A stretch of DNA of 58,279 nt from assembly GCA_910578555.1 (NCBI GenBank), contig CAJTPS010000013.1, positions 34,297 through 92,575 of the forward strand, written 5' to 3'. Of the stretch, positions 1 through 8,388 are shown piece by piece. How positions within the stretch are numbered: the first letter of the stretch is position 1; the number at the start of each line of letters is the position of its first letter. This stretch comes from an uncultured Lachnospiraceae bacterium. Its GTDB lineage: Bacteria > Bacillota > Clostridia > Lachnospirales > Lachnospiraceae. The notes beneath the pieces are model-generated. The model was not told the origin of the DNA. It saw only the letters and a program-made list of their open reading frames with translations, and searched no databases. Made by a program: the position numbers and the translations under genes.

Positions 1-3000
1 AGCCGTTACCGGTTCCGGTAACCGTCACTGTCGCCTTGCCTTTGTTCCTGTTATTGCTGTACGCTACTGCATAGTCTGTTCCTTCTGTCAGCACTTGGTC
101 CGCTGCGCCGCCGCTTCCCTTCAGGGTTACTGTCACCTTCGGTTCAATATCTGCACCCGTGTAGTAAGGATTCTTCGCCCTGCTTCCGTCACAGACAATC
201 GGATTGCCCTCTCTGTCCGTCGTGGTGTCAACCTTGATCTCCAGTTTCTTATTCGTCATCTTCAGGTCTTTATCGTATACCCTGAACGCCGCTGTCACAA
301 CGCCGGGGGTTTCGCCCGTCCCGGCATAATTACCCCGCATGGTCACTTTCGCGTAAATGACCTGGTCGATATCCGCTGCCGCCGCAAAGTTCTCTGCCGT
401 GATCTCTGACGCCTCTGTACATGCCGGATCGCTATAGTATGTGATGGTCTTCTCATAGTCTGTTCCGGCTTTCAGCACTTTGCCCGTCTCTGTCTCGAAC
501 ACTTTCACTGCCGTCTTCACCTGATTGAACTTCACCGGCTTCACGATATCTGCAGCCGCTGCATACACATCCTCTGCTGACGCTGCCGTCACTTTATACG
601 AATGCTTATAGGAACCCTTGAAGTTGCCTTTACCTTTGATGGTCATGACCGCGGATGTGTCACCGGCCGTCACCGTATTATTCTTCTGGTAGGTAACGGT
701 GTAATCCTGTTTCTCCACAAGCGGCCTTCCGTTATATGTCAGCCTTGTGATCGCGGGCTTCGCGCCGGTCTTGTTGTACTTTGCCGTCTCCTCTGCCGCG
801 AATGTAAGTCCTGCCGGTGCCTCTTTTGTCCCGAGTGCTGCCAGGTCTACCGGCTTGATCTTGAAGGTCCTGCTCACGGAACCGGTGTACGCATTGATAC
901 CGGTAATGGTCACGGTGACCGTACCCGCGTTTGTATGCTCGCCGGCTTTCCTGCCTGTCTTGTAGGAAACGGTGTAATCCGTGCCTTCCACCAGTATCGT
1001 GCCGCCTTCGATCGGTCTGCCGCCCGCCTTGATTCTTGTAACCTTTAACGTCCTCATGGCCGGATCTGCGGCTTCCTCACTGATGAAAACCGGTTCTCCC
1101 GTATAGTCGTATCCGCCCGCTTCAATGCCTTCGATCTGCAGTTCTTTTGCTGCCAGTTTTGTGCCGTTTACGGTGTAGGACACGGTCTTGCTGCCGTAAT
1201 ATTTCGTGCCTTCTTTCGCCGTAACGATGACTGCCGCCTTGCCGATCCTGTTCCAGTTCTCGTCATACGTTACCGTATAATCAACGTCCTGCGTAAGCAT
1301 CGTACTGCCGATCTTGACGCCTGTTACCTGGGGTTTGCCGGTACTGTCGCCCGCATAATCCACTTTTGTCTTATCCAGCGTGATCCTCGCACTGCTCATC
1401 AGCAAGGTGCCGTTCTCCCGTACCGTATAATTGATGATTCTGCTGCCGGTATAGTTGGCGGAATCAACATCCACGCCGTTCTTTTTCTTTACTGCCGTGG
1501 TACTGATGATAATCTGATAATCATTCGCTGCGATCTTACCGTCTGCATCTTTCTCGAAATCAGGATATATTACCTTATAGTCATTATTGTTCTTCAGCGT
1601 CTTCCTGCCGAACTTCACAGTTACCTTCGGATTGACTACGGTGCCGTTCGCTTTCAGGATCGCATAGACATCCGCCGCCGTGATATCTGCATCATTGATA
1701 TTTTTCTTATGGATCGTAAAGACCGCCGTATCCTTGCCCTTGAAGTTGCCCTTACCGGTGACGGTTACCGTCGCCTCTCCGGCATTGGTGTTATTCTTAT
1801 AGGCTACCGTGTAATCTTTCTTAAGCTGTAACAGTTCATCTCCATGATAAACCCTGATTTCAGGCTTGATTGCCGCGCCGGTGTAGATATAGCTTCCATC
1901 GGCAGTTTCAGGATTCTTAAGGATTTCAAACCAGAGGCCTTCGTGGTGCTCTGCCCTCTTAAGTCCTGCGTAAGCCGCCTCTAAAGCTGCCTTAACGCTG
2001 TCAATCTCCGCCTGCGTTACATTCTCTTTCGCTGCTGCTTCTTTTGCCGCCGCTAATGCGTCCGTAAAGGTATTCCAGCTCTCCTCTGTGTAACCGTCAT
2101 TAGTCACACTGTCACACTGCGCAATCAGCGCATTCAGAGCCGTAAGATCCACTTCTCCCGTTGACTCTTTCACAAGTTCCTTATGCGCTTTCTCTAAAGC
2201 TTTCGTCGCCCTTGCAATGTCAGTCGTGGTTGCGTTTTCCTTCTCTACTGCCGCCTTAGCCGCTGCCAATGCGTCCGTAAAGTTCTTCCAGCTTTCCTCT
2301 GTATAACCGTCATTGGTTATTTTCTCATACGTTGCAATCAGAGCCGACAGCGCTGCGATTTCTTCCGGTGTAGCCGCCGCTGCTTTCGTAAGCCCATTAT
2401 ACGCTGTCTCCAATGCCGTCCTGGCATTGTCAATCTCTTCCTGTGTTGCATCTACATTTTCTGCTGCTGTCTGTGCCGCCTCTAATGCGTCCGTAAATGT
2501 CTGCCAGCTGTCTTCCGTATAGCCGTCAAATATTACCTTCTCATATTCTGCTATCAATTGATCTAATGCAGAAAGATCTACGTCTGTCCTGAATACTGCG
2601 CTGACCTTTACCATGCTGTTAGGCATAATGAAGGACTCCTCGGTTGCAGCACTGATTTTATCAGCGTAAGTAAGTACAGCCGTTTTCGTGTCTTCATCAT
2701 AAGTCACAGTACCGTGAGTGCTTGTCAGAGTATCACTCTTTACGCTCTTTCCGGAAAGTGTCAATTTCGTTAAGATATAATCTGCCTTGGGCGTTGCCGT
2801 TATCGTAATCGTTTCCCCTGCAGATGCCTGCGCCGCACTGCCGGATAACGTACCGTTTTTATTCTGATCATCTAATACAATACCGTAAGCGGAAGCATAC
2901 AGATAAAAATCATCTATTGATCCCCATCCGCCGGCCACTGCATTGATCTCCATCCCGACTTCCAGATAATCGCCTTCACCAACGACAATACCGCTAATTT

Positions 3001-6000
3001 CAGGATTCTGCCATATAGCCCATCCTGTCGTGGCAGCCGGCGCCGTCTTGGTATCCTTCAGTGTTCCTTCACTGTCATATACCTTTACGACCGCTTTGGC
3101 CGTGGTTCCTGTAGCATCACCTTGAATATATCCGCCGAATATATAAGTACCCGCATCAAGATCCTTTATTGTCTGCATTACGGTAGAAGTTACTGCACTG
3201 CCATTGTAAAAGTGTACTCCGTAAGTTCCGCCGTGTGGATCGTCCTTCGTTCGTGCAGTCCCAGCTCCCGTAATGGCCCATGCCGACATATCTGCATCTT
3301 CAAATCCGGGATTGATAAATTCCGGAACGGTAACCGGTTTTACGGTAATTGTAAATGTGACATCCTTTGTCGCTGTCGCGGGGCTGCCATCGTTGAGCGT
3401 ATACTCACAGGTAACAATACCTTTGACCTTATATTCTCCTGGAATTGTGGTATCTACCTTCGCCTGATCCTCCGCTTTCCATGTAACCGCATATTCAGCA
3501 GAAGATCCGTCATTAAAGTTTACGGTTACCTTTTCCGGATACTCGACCGTTCCGCCCGCATTGATCGTTACGGAAGGATTTACCACATCCGAAACCGCCT
3601 TCTCTGCCGTCGCTCCTGTTCTGATGTAACTGTATACCTTAGCTGTTGCAAGTGCTGTGCCGTCAAATCCAAACCATGCCTGATTATCAACCGCGCTGCC
3701 GCCAAACCACTTACCGGCATCGTTAGGATCATATTCTCCACCGTAACTGGAGGCCCAGCCGGAACCGTGCTCTTCCCATAATGCCTTATTCTGCGCATAC
3801 AGTTCCTCATTCTTGGTGCCGTCTTCATTATAGACATAATGCGGTGAAAGCCATGCAGACTCCCAGTAGAAGACACCAATGCTGCTGCCTGCCGCACCCT
3901 CCACACTGTTCACATTATTGACCGCCTCGACAACCGCCCGGATCTCATCTGCCTGTCCCTGCACAGAAAATGCATAAGGCTGATTGGAATCATTGTTACC
4001 TTTGCGCACCGTATTTTCATGTCCGTCCTGATCGTCTAACGTAGTCGCCCATGATGTCTCCGCAACCATGACCTTCTTGCCGTAGGTCTTGGCAACATGA
4101 GCCAATACAGAAGTCAGATTCTCGGTTGTTCCATGCCAGAACGGATAGTAGGAAGTTGCGAAAACATCATAATCAACCTGCTGGTCATCCAGACTTTTCG
4201 CAAGTCCTTGTATCACTGACGTTTTTTCCGGATTCGTAAAATGTACCGCTACCAGACAATTCGCATCAATCTCCTTGACCGCTCTGCTTCCTGCATTGTA
4301 AATCTTAGCGGCACTTTCCCATCCATTGCTATCACTGTACTTTACACCACAAATACCCTGTGTCGTCTCGTTTCCGATCTGCACCATGCCGACATCGACA
4401 CCTGCCGCTTTCAAATCACTCAGACCATCTTTGGTAAACTGATAAACAGCCTCCGCCTTTTCATCCACAGACATACCCGCCCATGCTTTCGGTGCCTGCT
4501 GCTTACCCGGATCTGCCCAGAAATCTGAATAGTGGAAGTCGATCAAGACCCTCATGCCGGCATCCGTCGCCAGCTTACCCATGATCTTTGCCTTATCCAG
4601 ATCATTGTTACCGCCGCCGTATCCATGGCCTTCACTGTCATAAGGATCGTTCCAGACACGAATGCGGATCCAGTTGGTGCCTCCGTCATGCAGATACTGG
4701 AAGAATCCCGCATCGTCTAACTCGTTTCCATTCTCATCCTTGAAAACCGTTCCACTCTGCTTCAAAGCATAGTAAGAAGATATATCTGCTCCCAAAATGA
4801 AATCATCTGTCAGTGCCACCGGCTTTACATTGATCTCTGCATCTACCGTAGAGTTCGGAACAAGAGCCTTCATCGCCTTTTCCAGATTATCATAAGCTTC
4901 CTCAATTTCGCTGCTTGCAGGAGCTTCTTTGGCAAGCACCTCGTCTGCGGCTGTCAGCGCATCCGAGAATACGGTCCAGCCCGCAGCCTTATAGTCTTCC
5001 TCCTTCAGCTTCTTTGCCTCGGCCACGAGTTCCGCCAGCGCTTCCTTCGACACCGTGGTTGCCGCTTCCGCCTCGTCAATGGAAGCATATCCTGCGCCTT
5101 CTTTCACCGCGGTAATCTCACCGGCAAGAAGACCCGTGTAGATTTCCGGATTATTCCATCCATCACACTTAATAAGTTCAGTGTTCGGATCGCTGGATTT
5201 AAAAACAGAAAATCCGACCAGACTGCCGGTACATACACCGGCCTCCAATGTCAATTTATCCGTAACCGTAGGCGTAATATGATACCAGCCTGTGTGCCCG
5301 TCCACCGGCAGCATTTCATATACCGGATTCTCATCGGGCTTCTCCCACCCACCCCAGGTTAATAACGGATTCGTGTCGGTATCTATTACAACTGCACCGC
5401 CGGTACTTGTCCAATAATAAAATCCTACGGTTTCGTCCGCGTTCAATTCCCCGACATAGAAATTCAATTCTACCGGCACGCTCTCATAAGCGCCATCCTC
5501 TGCTCCCAGTACGCCCTTCTCATCCGATGCGTCCTCGAGATCCTCTTCCCCGGCAGCATCGTCAACAGAATCATCGTCTGCGGAATCATCATCTGTGATG
5601 CCGTCATCTTCTGTAACGTCATCCGCAGAATCCCCATCATTTTCTTCACCATCGGGATTTGTATTTTCGTCGGGTGACATCGCATCATCTCCCTCAGAAC
5701 TGTCATCCGGCTGCTTCTGGGTATCCCCGTCCTCATTGCCGGAATCAATGTCTCCGGCGCCGTTCTCATTTCCATCCCCGGTATCACCACCCGCGTCAGG
5801 ATTCTGAACCGCATCCTTGTTTTCCTCAGACGGCGTTACATCCACGCTATCGTCCACATCATTCGTCTGTCCTGCTTCTTCCACATCCGGCTGTGACGCA
5901 TACGCCGTCATGCCGGAAATAGATGAGCCCGTCAGGATCATTGCCGCGCTTAAAATACCGCACAGACTTCTTCGTAAATACTGTCTTATCTGTTTCCTCA

Positions 6001-6001
6001 T
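1..6001 (-). CDS. Secreted multidomain GH53 endo-beta-1,4-galactanase (C-terminus beyond window)
   Basis: This would cleave beta-1,4-galactan side chains of pectin outside the cell. The ATG at 6001 follows an SD GGGAGG. A signal peptide (residues 1-32, ending TAYAS) precedes an Asp/Glu/Asn/Gly-rich linker to about 165, a beta-rich module (165-300) and one FIVAR helical repeat (305-375). The GH53 domain covers about 403-795: it has NWIRIRVWNDP, the acid/base Glu545 in IGNETTQG and the nucleophile Glu648 in MVAETSW. Then come a bacterial Ig-like domain (about 800-890), a jelly-roll carbohydrate-binding-like module opening NPGFED (895-1035, CBM61-like by position, inferred), an Ig-like/repeat module, three FIVAR repeats (1137-1357) and at least six YTG-type Ig-like modules running off the window edge. 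At 2000 visible residues it is far longer than the roughly 400-aa catalytic family. The C-terminus, where a surface anchor would lie, is not visible. The GH53 call is firm; the accessory module names are tentative. Confidence 0.93.
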   Translation of the reverse strand, partial: MRKQIRQYLRRSLCGILSAAMILTGSSISGMTAYASQPDVEEAGQTNDVDDSVDVTPSEENKDAVQNPDAGGDTGDGNENGAGDIDSGNEDGDTQKQPDDSSEGDDAMSPDENTNPDGEENDGDSADDVTEDDGITDDDSADDDSVDDAAGEEDLEDASDEKGVLGAEDGAYESVPVELNFYVGELNADETVGFYYWTSTGGAVVIDTDTNPLLTWGGWEKPDENPVYEMLPVDGHTGWYHITPTVTDKLTLEAGVCTGSLVGFSVFKSSDPNTELIKCDGWNNPEIYTGLLAGEITAVKEGAGYASIDEAEAATTVSKEALAELVAEAKKLKEEDYKAAGWTVFSDALTAADEVLAKEAPASSEIEEAYDNLEKAMKALVPNSTVDAEINVKPVALTDDFILGADISSYYALKQSGTVFKDENGNELDDAGFFQYLHDGGTNWIRIRVWNDPYDSEGHGYGGGNNDLDKAKIMGKLATDAGMRVLIDFHYSDFWADPGKQQAPKAWAGMSVDEKAEAVYQFTKDGLSDLKAAGVDVGMVQIGNETTQGICGVKYSDSNGWESAAKIYNAGSRAVKEIDANCLVAVHFTNPEKTSVIQGLAKSLDDQQVDYDVFATSYYPFWHGTTENLTSVLAHVAKTYGKKVMVAETSWATTLDDQDGHENTVRKGNNDSNQPYAFSVQGQADEIRAVVEAVNNVNSVEGAAGSSIGVFYWESAWLSPHYVYNEDGTKNEELYAQNKALWEEHGSGWASSYGGEYDPNDAGKWFGGSAVDNQAWFGFDGTALATAKVYSYIRTGATAEKAVSDVVNPSVTINAGGTVEYPEKVTVNFNDGSSAEYAVTWKAEDQAKVDTTIPGEYKVKGIVTCEYTLNDGSPATATKDVTFTITVKPVTVPEFINPGFEDADMSAWAITGAGTARTKDDPHGGTYGVHFYNGSAVTSTVMQTIKDLDAGTYIFGGYIQGDATGTTAKAVVKVYDSEGTLKDTKTAPAATTGWAIWQNPEISGIVVGEGDYLEVGMEINAVAGGWGSIDDFYLYASAYGIVLDDQNKNGTLSGSAAQASAGETITITATPKADYILTKLTLSGKSVKSDTLTSTHGTVTYDEDTKTAVLTYADKISAATEESFIMPNSMVKVSAVFRTDVDLSALDQLIAEYEKVIFDGYTEDSWQTFTDALEAAQTAAENVDATQEEIDNARTALETAYNGLTKAAAATPEEIAALSALIATYEKITNDGYTEESWKNFTDALAAAKAAVEKENATTTDIARATKALEKAHKELVKESTGEVDLTALNALIAQCDSVTNDGYTEESWNTFTDALAAAKEAAAKENVTQAEIDSVKAALEAAYAGLKRAEHHEGLWFEILKNPETADGSYIYTGAAIKPEIRVYHGDELLQLKKDYTVAYKNNTNAGEATVTVTGKGNFKGKDTAVFTIHKKNINDADITAADVYAILKANGTVVNPKVTVKFGRKTLKNNNDYKVIYPDFEKDADGKIAANDYQIIISTTAVKKKNGVDVDSANYTGSRIINYTVRENGTLLMSSARITLDKTKVDYAGDSTGKPQVTGVKIGSTMLTQDVDYTVTYDENWNRIGKAAVIVTAKEGTKYYGSKTVSYTVNGTKLAAKELQIEGIEAGGYDYTGEPVFISEEAADPAMRTLKVTRIKAGGRPIEGGTILVEGTDYTVSYKTGRKAGEHTNAGTVTVTITGINAYTGSVSRTFKIKPVDLAALGTKEAPAGLTFAAEETAKYNKTGAKPAITRLTYNGRPLVEKQDYTVTYQKNNTVTAGDTSAVMTIKGKGNFKGSYKHSYKVTAASAEDVYAAAADIVKPVKFNQVKTAVKVFETETGKVLKAGTDYEKTITYYSDPACTEASEITAENFAAAADIDQVIYAKVTMRGNYAGTGETPGVVTAAFRVYDKDLKMTNKKLEIKVDTTTDREGNPIVCDGSRAKNPYYTGADIEPKVTVTLKGSGGAADQVLTEGTDYAVAYSNNRNKGKATVTVTGTGNG

Positions 6002-6057
6002 GTTTACCCTCCCGTTTTATATTGTTCTGCCCTCTGTACCCGCTTCCCAGAGATTAC

Positions 6058-6083
6058 GCGCAACGTTGCGCAATCGGTTGCGC
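6058..6083 (-). promoter_or_regulatory. Tandem LacI/GalR-type operators of the galactanase gene
   Basis: A perfect 14-bp palindrome GCGCAACGTTGCGC (6058-6071) shares its last GCGC with a second, nearly perfect 16-bp dyad (6068-6083; GCGCAACCGATTGCGC on the minus strand). Both have the central CG and CGCAA half-site typical of LacI-family operators. They lie directly downstream of the promoter -10 box, so a bound repressor would block initiation. No LacI regulator gene is visible in the window. Confidence 0.75.
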
Positions 6084-6097
6084 TAATACCTGTCTTT

Positions 6098-6126
6098 ATT
6101 ATAGTAAACGGGCATATTTTTCGCAA
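6098..6126 (-). promoter_or_regulatory. Sigma-A type promoter of the galactanase gene
   Basis: On the minus strand a -35 TTGCGA (6126-6121) and a consensus -10 TATAAT (6103-6098) are separated by 17 bp. The predicted start of transcription is near 6091, with the operators at 6083-6058 just downstream and the ATG at 6001. Confidence 0.75.
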
Positions 6127-6231
6127 GTAACATTGTCCCGTGGTATTTACCAATCTTCTGATTACATTTTTATGAAAAAGAACCAAAAAAGGTGCCGGGG
6201 GATTTTACTCACCTTATCTCCACCACCGGAC

Positions 6232-6256
6232 CGGTCACCGCAAAGAAACGGTCACC
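6232..6256. repeat. Direct repeat CGGTCACC upstream of the galactanase promoter
   Basis: Two exact 8-bp copies at 6232-6239 and 6249-6256, 17 bp start to start, lie about 110 bp upstream of the galactanase -35 box. They could be an activator site or chance. Apart from these repeats and the promoters listed, I see nothing clear between 6127 and 6386. Confidence 0.3.
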
Positions 6257-6386
6257 CCACTCGCCGATCTTGTATTAGATCTCTTGATTTTAAAATGCCG
6301 CTTATAATTTGACTGAAAATTTTATCCTTTTATATAAATTTTTAGTTTTCTTCTTTTATTTTTAGAAAATATCTGTTAAAATAGTG

Positions 6387-6413
6387 TTAAGAAAATAAGA
6401 TTCCTGCCGATAC
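6387..6413 (+). promoter_or_regulatory. Possible flagellar sigma-28 type promoter
   Basis: TTAA (6387-6390), 15 bp, then GCCGATAC (6406-6413). The second element matches the sigma-D/sigma-28 -10 consensus GCCGATAT at seven of eight positions; the -35 is a weaker match to TAAA. It lies about 90 bp ahead of the small gene at 6506. A TGT-TAAAAT extended -10 at 6374-6382 is a sigma-A alternative. Confidence 0.4.
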
Positions 6414-6505
6414 AATTAACAGAACAAGAGGTTCACCATTATATTTTCCAGGGAGGGATTGTCGCAGTATATGCATACGAAAAGAATTATAAAGTTGAAG
6501 CGGTT

Positions 6506-6727
6506 ATGGCTGTTTCCCCGCTGAGGAAGGTTTCTTCCAATGACAAAAAACACCAGTCCGGACAGAACCCGTCTCAAACCTTCGCGCAGACTTTCTTTTC
6601 CAAGGTTTTAGACGAGGCATGTGAGCGGGAGAAAGCGCAGGAACGCAGCATACACGTTTATACAAACGGCTACACGAAAGATGCGCTTCCCTATTACAAT
6701 TTTATCAATATGCGCGAGTATTCGTAG
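6506..6727 (+). CDS. Small unknown protein, 73 aa
   Basis: Family not recognised. The protein is soluble and charged, with a low-complexity N-terminus, a helical Lys/Glu-rich middle (residues 25-45) and a C-terminus rich in Tyr and Asn ending MREYS. It has no signal peptide or membrane segment. The ATG at 6506 is the only standard start in frame; its own SD (GAAGCGG) is weak. A strong SD (GGGAGGG, 6451-6457) sits further upstream, ahead of a 17-codon frame 6471-6524 that overlaps this start, so translational coupling is possible. A sigma-28-like promoter precedes it and a strong terminator hairpin follows. A flagellum- or chemotaxis-linked role is only an inference from the promoter and from the neighbouring chemoreceptor. 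Confidence 0.6.
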   Translation: MAVSPLRKVSSNDKKHQSGQNPSQTFAQTFFSKVLDEACEREKAQERSIHVYTNGYTKDALPYYNFINMREYS

Positions 6728-6732
6728 TCACA

Positions 6733-6769
6733 AACGCCGGAGAGATCGGGTCATGATCTCTCCGGCGTT
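6733..6769. terminator. Strong hairpin between convergent genes
   Basis: A perfect 15-bp stem (AACGCCGGAGAGATC and its complement) with a 7-nt loop lies between the convergent 73-aa gene and the chemoreceptor gene. Only short T stretches follow on either side, but position and strength suggest a shared bidirectional terminator. Confidence 0.75.
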
Positions 6770-6795
6770 CGATTTGTCAGGTACTGTTCTATCTG

Positions 6796-8235
6796 CTACT
6801 GCAGCTGCTTTGCAAGGCCAAAGATTTCTTCCAGCATATCCTTGCACGCCTGCATATCCTGCACGGTAGCCTCCGAGGTTCTGAGCCCTTCCACACTGGA
6901 AGCTGCCACCTCTTCGCTCGTCGCGGAAAGCTGTGAAATATCGTCCGAAATCGCATTGGTACTGTCGATGATACTGTCGATAATCACTTCGCTGTCTCTC
7001 ACGTTCTGTGCCATGTTCTGCACTTCATCATTGACCGCCACAAATTTCTCTCTGGTGGCTTCAATCAGTTCTGTCTGTCTGTTGATGGATGCAACCGCAC
7101 TGTCCACGCTCTCATTAACGCTCTTTGTATCCTGTATCAACTCATTAATGATATTGGTAATGCTGTTGGACGCCTCTTTTGTCTGCTCTGAAAGCTGTCT
7201 GATTTCCTCGGCAACCACCGCAAATCCCTTGCCCGCCTCACCGGCCCGTGCCGCTTCGATCGAAGCGTTAAGCGCCAGCAGATTGGTCTGTCCGGAGATA
7301 GACAGTATCGCCCCGATAAAGCTCTGCACCTCTTCCACTTTCTGGCTCAGACGGTCGCTGACTTCCACCGTGGCGTTGCTTGCAGCCTCCACATTTTCGG
7401 CCTGCTTTCTCAAATTCTCAACGGCTTCAGCTCCCTGCGTCACCATCTCTCCGGCTCTGTCGGAAGCGGCAATCAGATTCTGAATGCTTGTTTCCACAGC
7501 GTCCGTATTATTCCGGATCTCCATACACATATCTGCCTGTCTCTGGATCGACTGCGCCGTAGCATCGGTGCTCTCCGCGATATTTGTCATCGCAAAGTTA
7601 TTCGTACCCACATTTCCCTGCAGACTCTGTAGTCTGTCCATCGCGCCGTCAAAATTCTCTATGATGCTGCCGGCCACCTGCAGCATTTTCTGCTGTCCCT
7701 CTTCCTGTTTTGCGGCGGCTTCTGCCACAGAATTGATATTTTCCTCGTTAAACCGGATTAACAGCTTGGAAACCACACTGGAAGCATATGCCACCAGCAG
7801 GATCGTGAGCAGTGCCACAACTGACTGCTCTAACTGCGACTTGTCTATGATAAAAGTTCTGATCAGATTCAGGATGATAATCGCCGCATTGCCCGCAATC
7901 AGCAGTCTCTGATTATAATAGACCATCGCGCCGAACAGAACGGGAAATGCATAGGCATAAACGCTCGTGTTTTCTCCGAACAATACGATCACGGCATATG
8001 CCACGGTAGCGCATGCCATCATGCCGATCGCTGCTTTCTTCTGACCTTTTCCCGTCATATAAAATATGACTGTTCCGATATACATGAGCGCCACCATACC
8101 GGCCCGCAGATAAGTCTGCAGATTACTGCCCGATCTGAGCGCCGTGGCTCCCATAACCAGAATAAAATAAGTCAAGATTACCGAGACCAGAATAAACACC
8201 GTTCTGTTCGCCCGCCTGTACTGTGATTCTGTCAT
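6796..8235 (-). CDS. Methyl-accepting chemotaxis protein with polytopic membrane domain
   Basis: This chemoreceptor signals to CheA/CheW. Residues 1 to about 165 form about six hydrophobic helices with only short loops instead of a periplasmic ligand domain. There is no HAMP domain; the membrane part runs straight into a long coiled coil. The conserved signalling hairpin, around residues 320-350, contains IEAARAGEAGKGFAVVAEE and IRQLSEQT. At 479 aa it fits receptors that sense through the membrane region. The ATG at 8235 has SD AAAGGAGG. It appears monocistronic, with its own promoter and the shared hairpin downstream. The ligand cannot be predicted. Confidence 0.93.
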   Translation of the reverse strand: MTESQYRRANRTVFILVSVILTYFILVMGATALRSGSNLQTYLRAGMVALMYIGTVIFYMTGKGQKKAAIGMMACATVAYAVIVLFGENTSVYAYAFPVLFGAMVYYNQRLLIAGNAAIIILNLIRTFIIDKSQLEQSVVALLTILLVAYASSVVSKLLIRFNEENINSVAEAAAKQEEGQQKMLQVAGSIIENFDGAMDRLQSLQGNVGTNNFAMTNIAESTDATAQSIQRQADMCMEIRNNTDAVETSIQNLIAASDRAGEMVTQGAEAVENLRKQAENVEAASNATVEVSDRLSQKVEEVQSFIGAILSISGQTNLLALNASIEAARAGEAGKGFAVVAEEIRQLSEQTKEASNSITNIINELIQDTKSVNESVDSAVASINRQTELIEATREKFVAVNDEVQNMAQNVRDSEVIIDSIIDSTNAISDDISQLSATSEEVAASSVEGLRTSEATVQDMQACKDMLEEIFGLAKQLQ

Positions 8236-8292
8236 CTCAAGTCCTCCTTTTAGCTGTTTTTTATCACATTTTGTCTGATTTGAATACTTTAT

Positions 8293-8321
8293 ATACTACC
8301 ACATTTCAATCAGATTTCCAA
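8293..8321 (-). promoter_or_regulatory. Promoter of the chemoreceptor gene at 8235
   Basis: Minus-strand TTGGAA (8321-8316) and TAGTAT (8298-8293), 17 bp apart, about 58 nt upstream of the start codon. It is sigma-A-like; no sigma-28 type element is seen here. Confidence 0.5.
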
Positions 8322-8388
8322 CGCTGCTTTTATTTCTGTTTCGGAATTTTTCAATTACAAACAGCATTCCATCCTGACTGTTGCACTG

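Noticed and set aside
1920..2590. Regularly spaced similar DNA blocks of about 215-240 nt resembling a repeat array
   Set aside because: They encode the three FIVAR protein repeats of the galactanase, in frame and diverged; they are not CRISPR or DNA-level repeats.
6842..7483. Long open frame on the plus strand inside the first chemoreceptor gene
   Set aside because: It is antisense to a clearly recognisable receptor with a normal SD on the other strand; its Ser/Ala/Leu-rich content is the usual mirror of such genes. The frame at 41844-42230 was rejected for the same reason.
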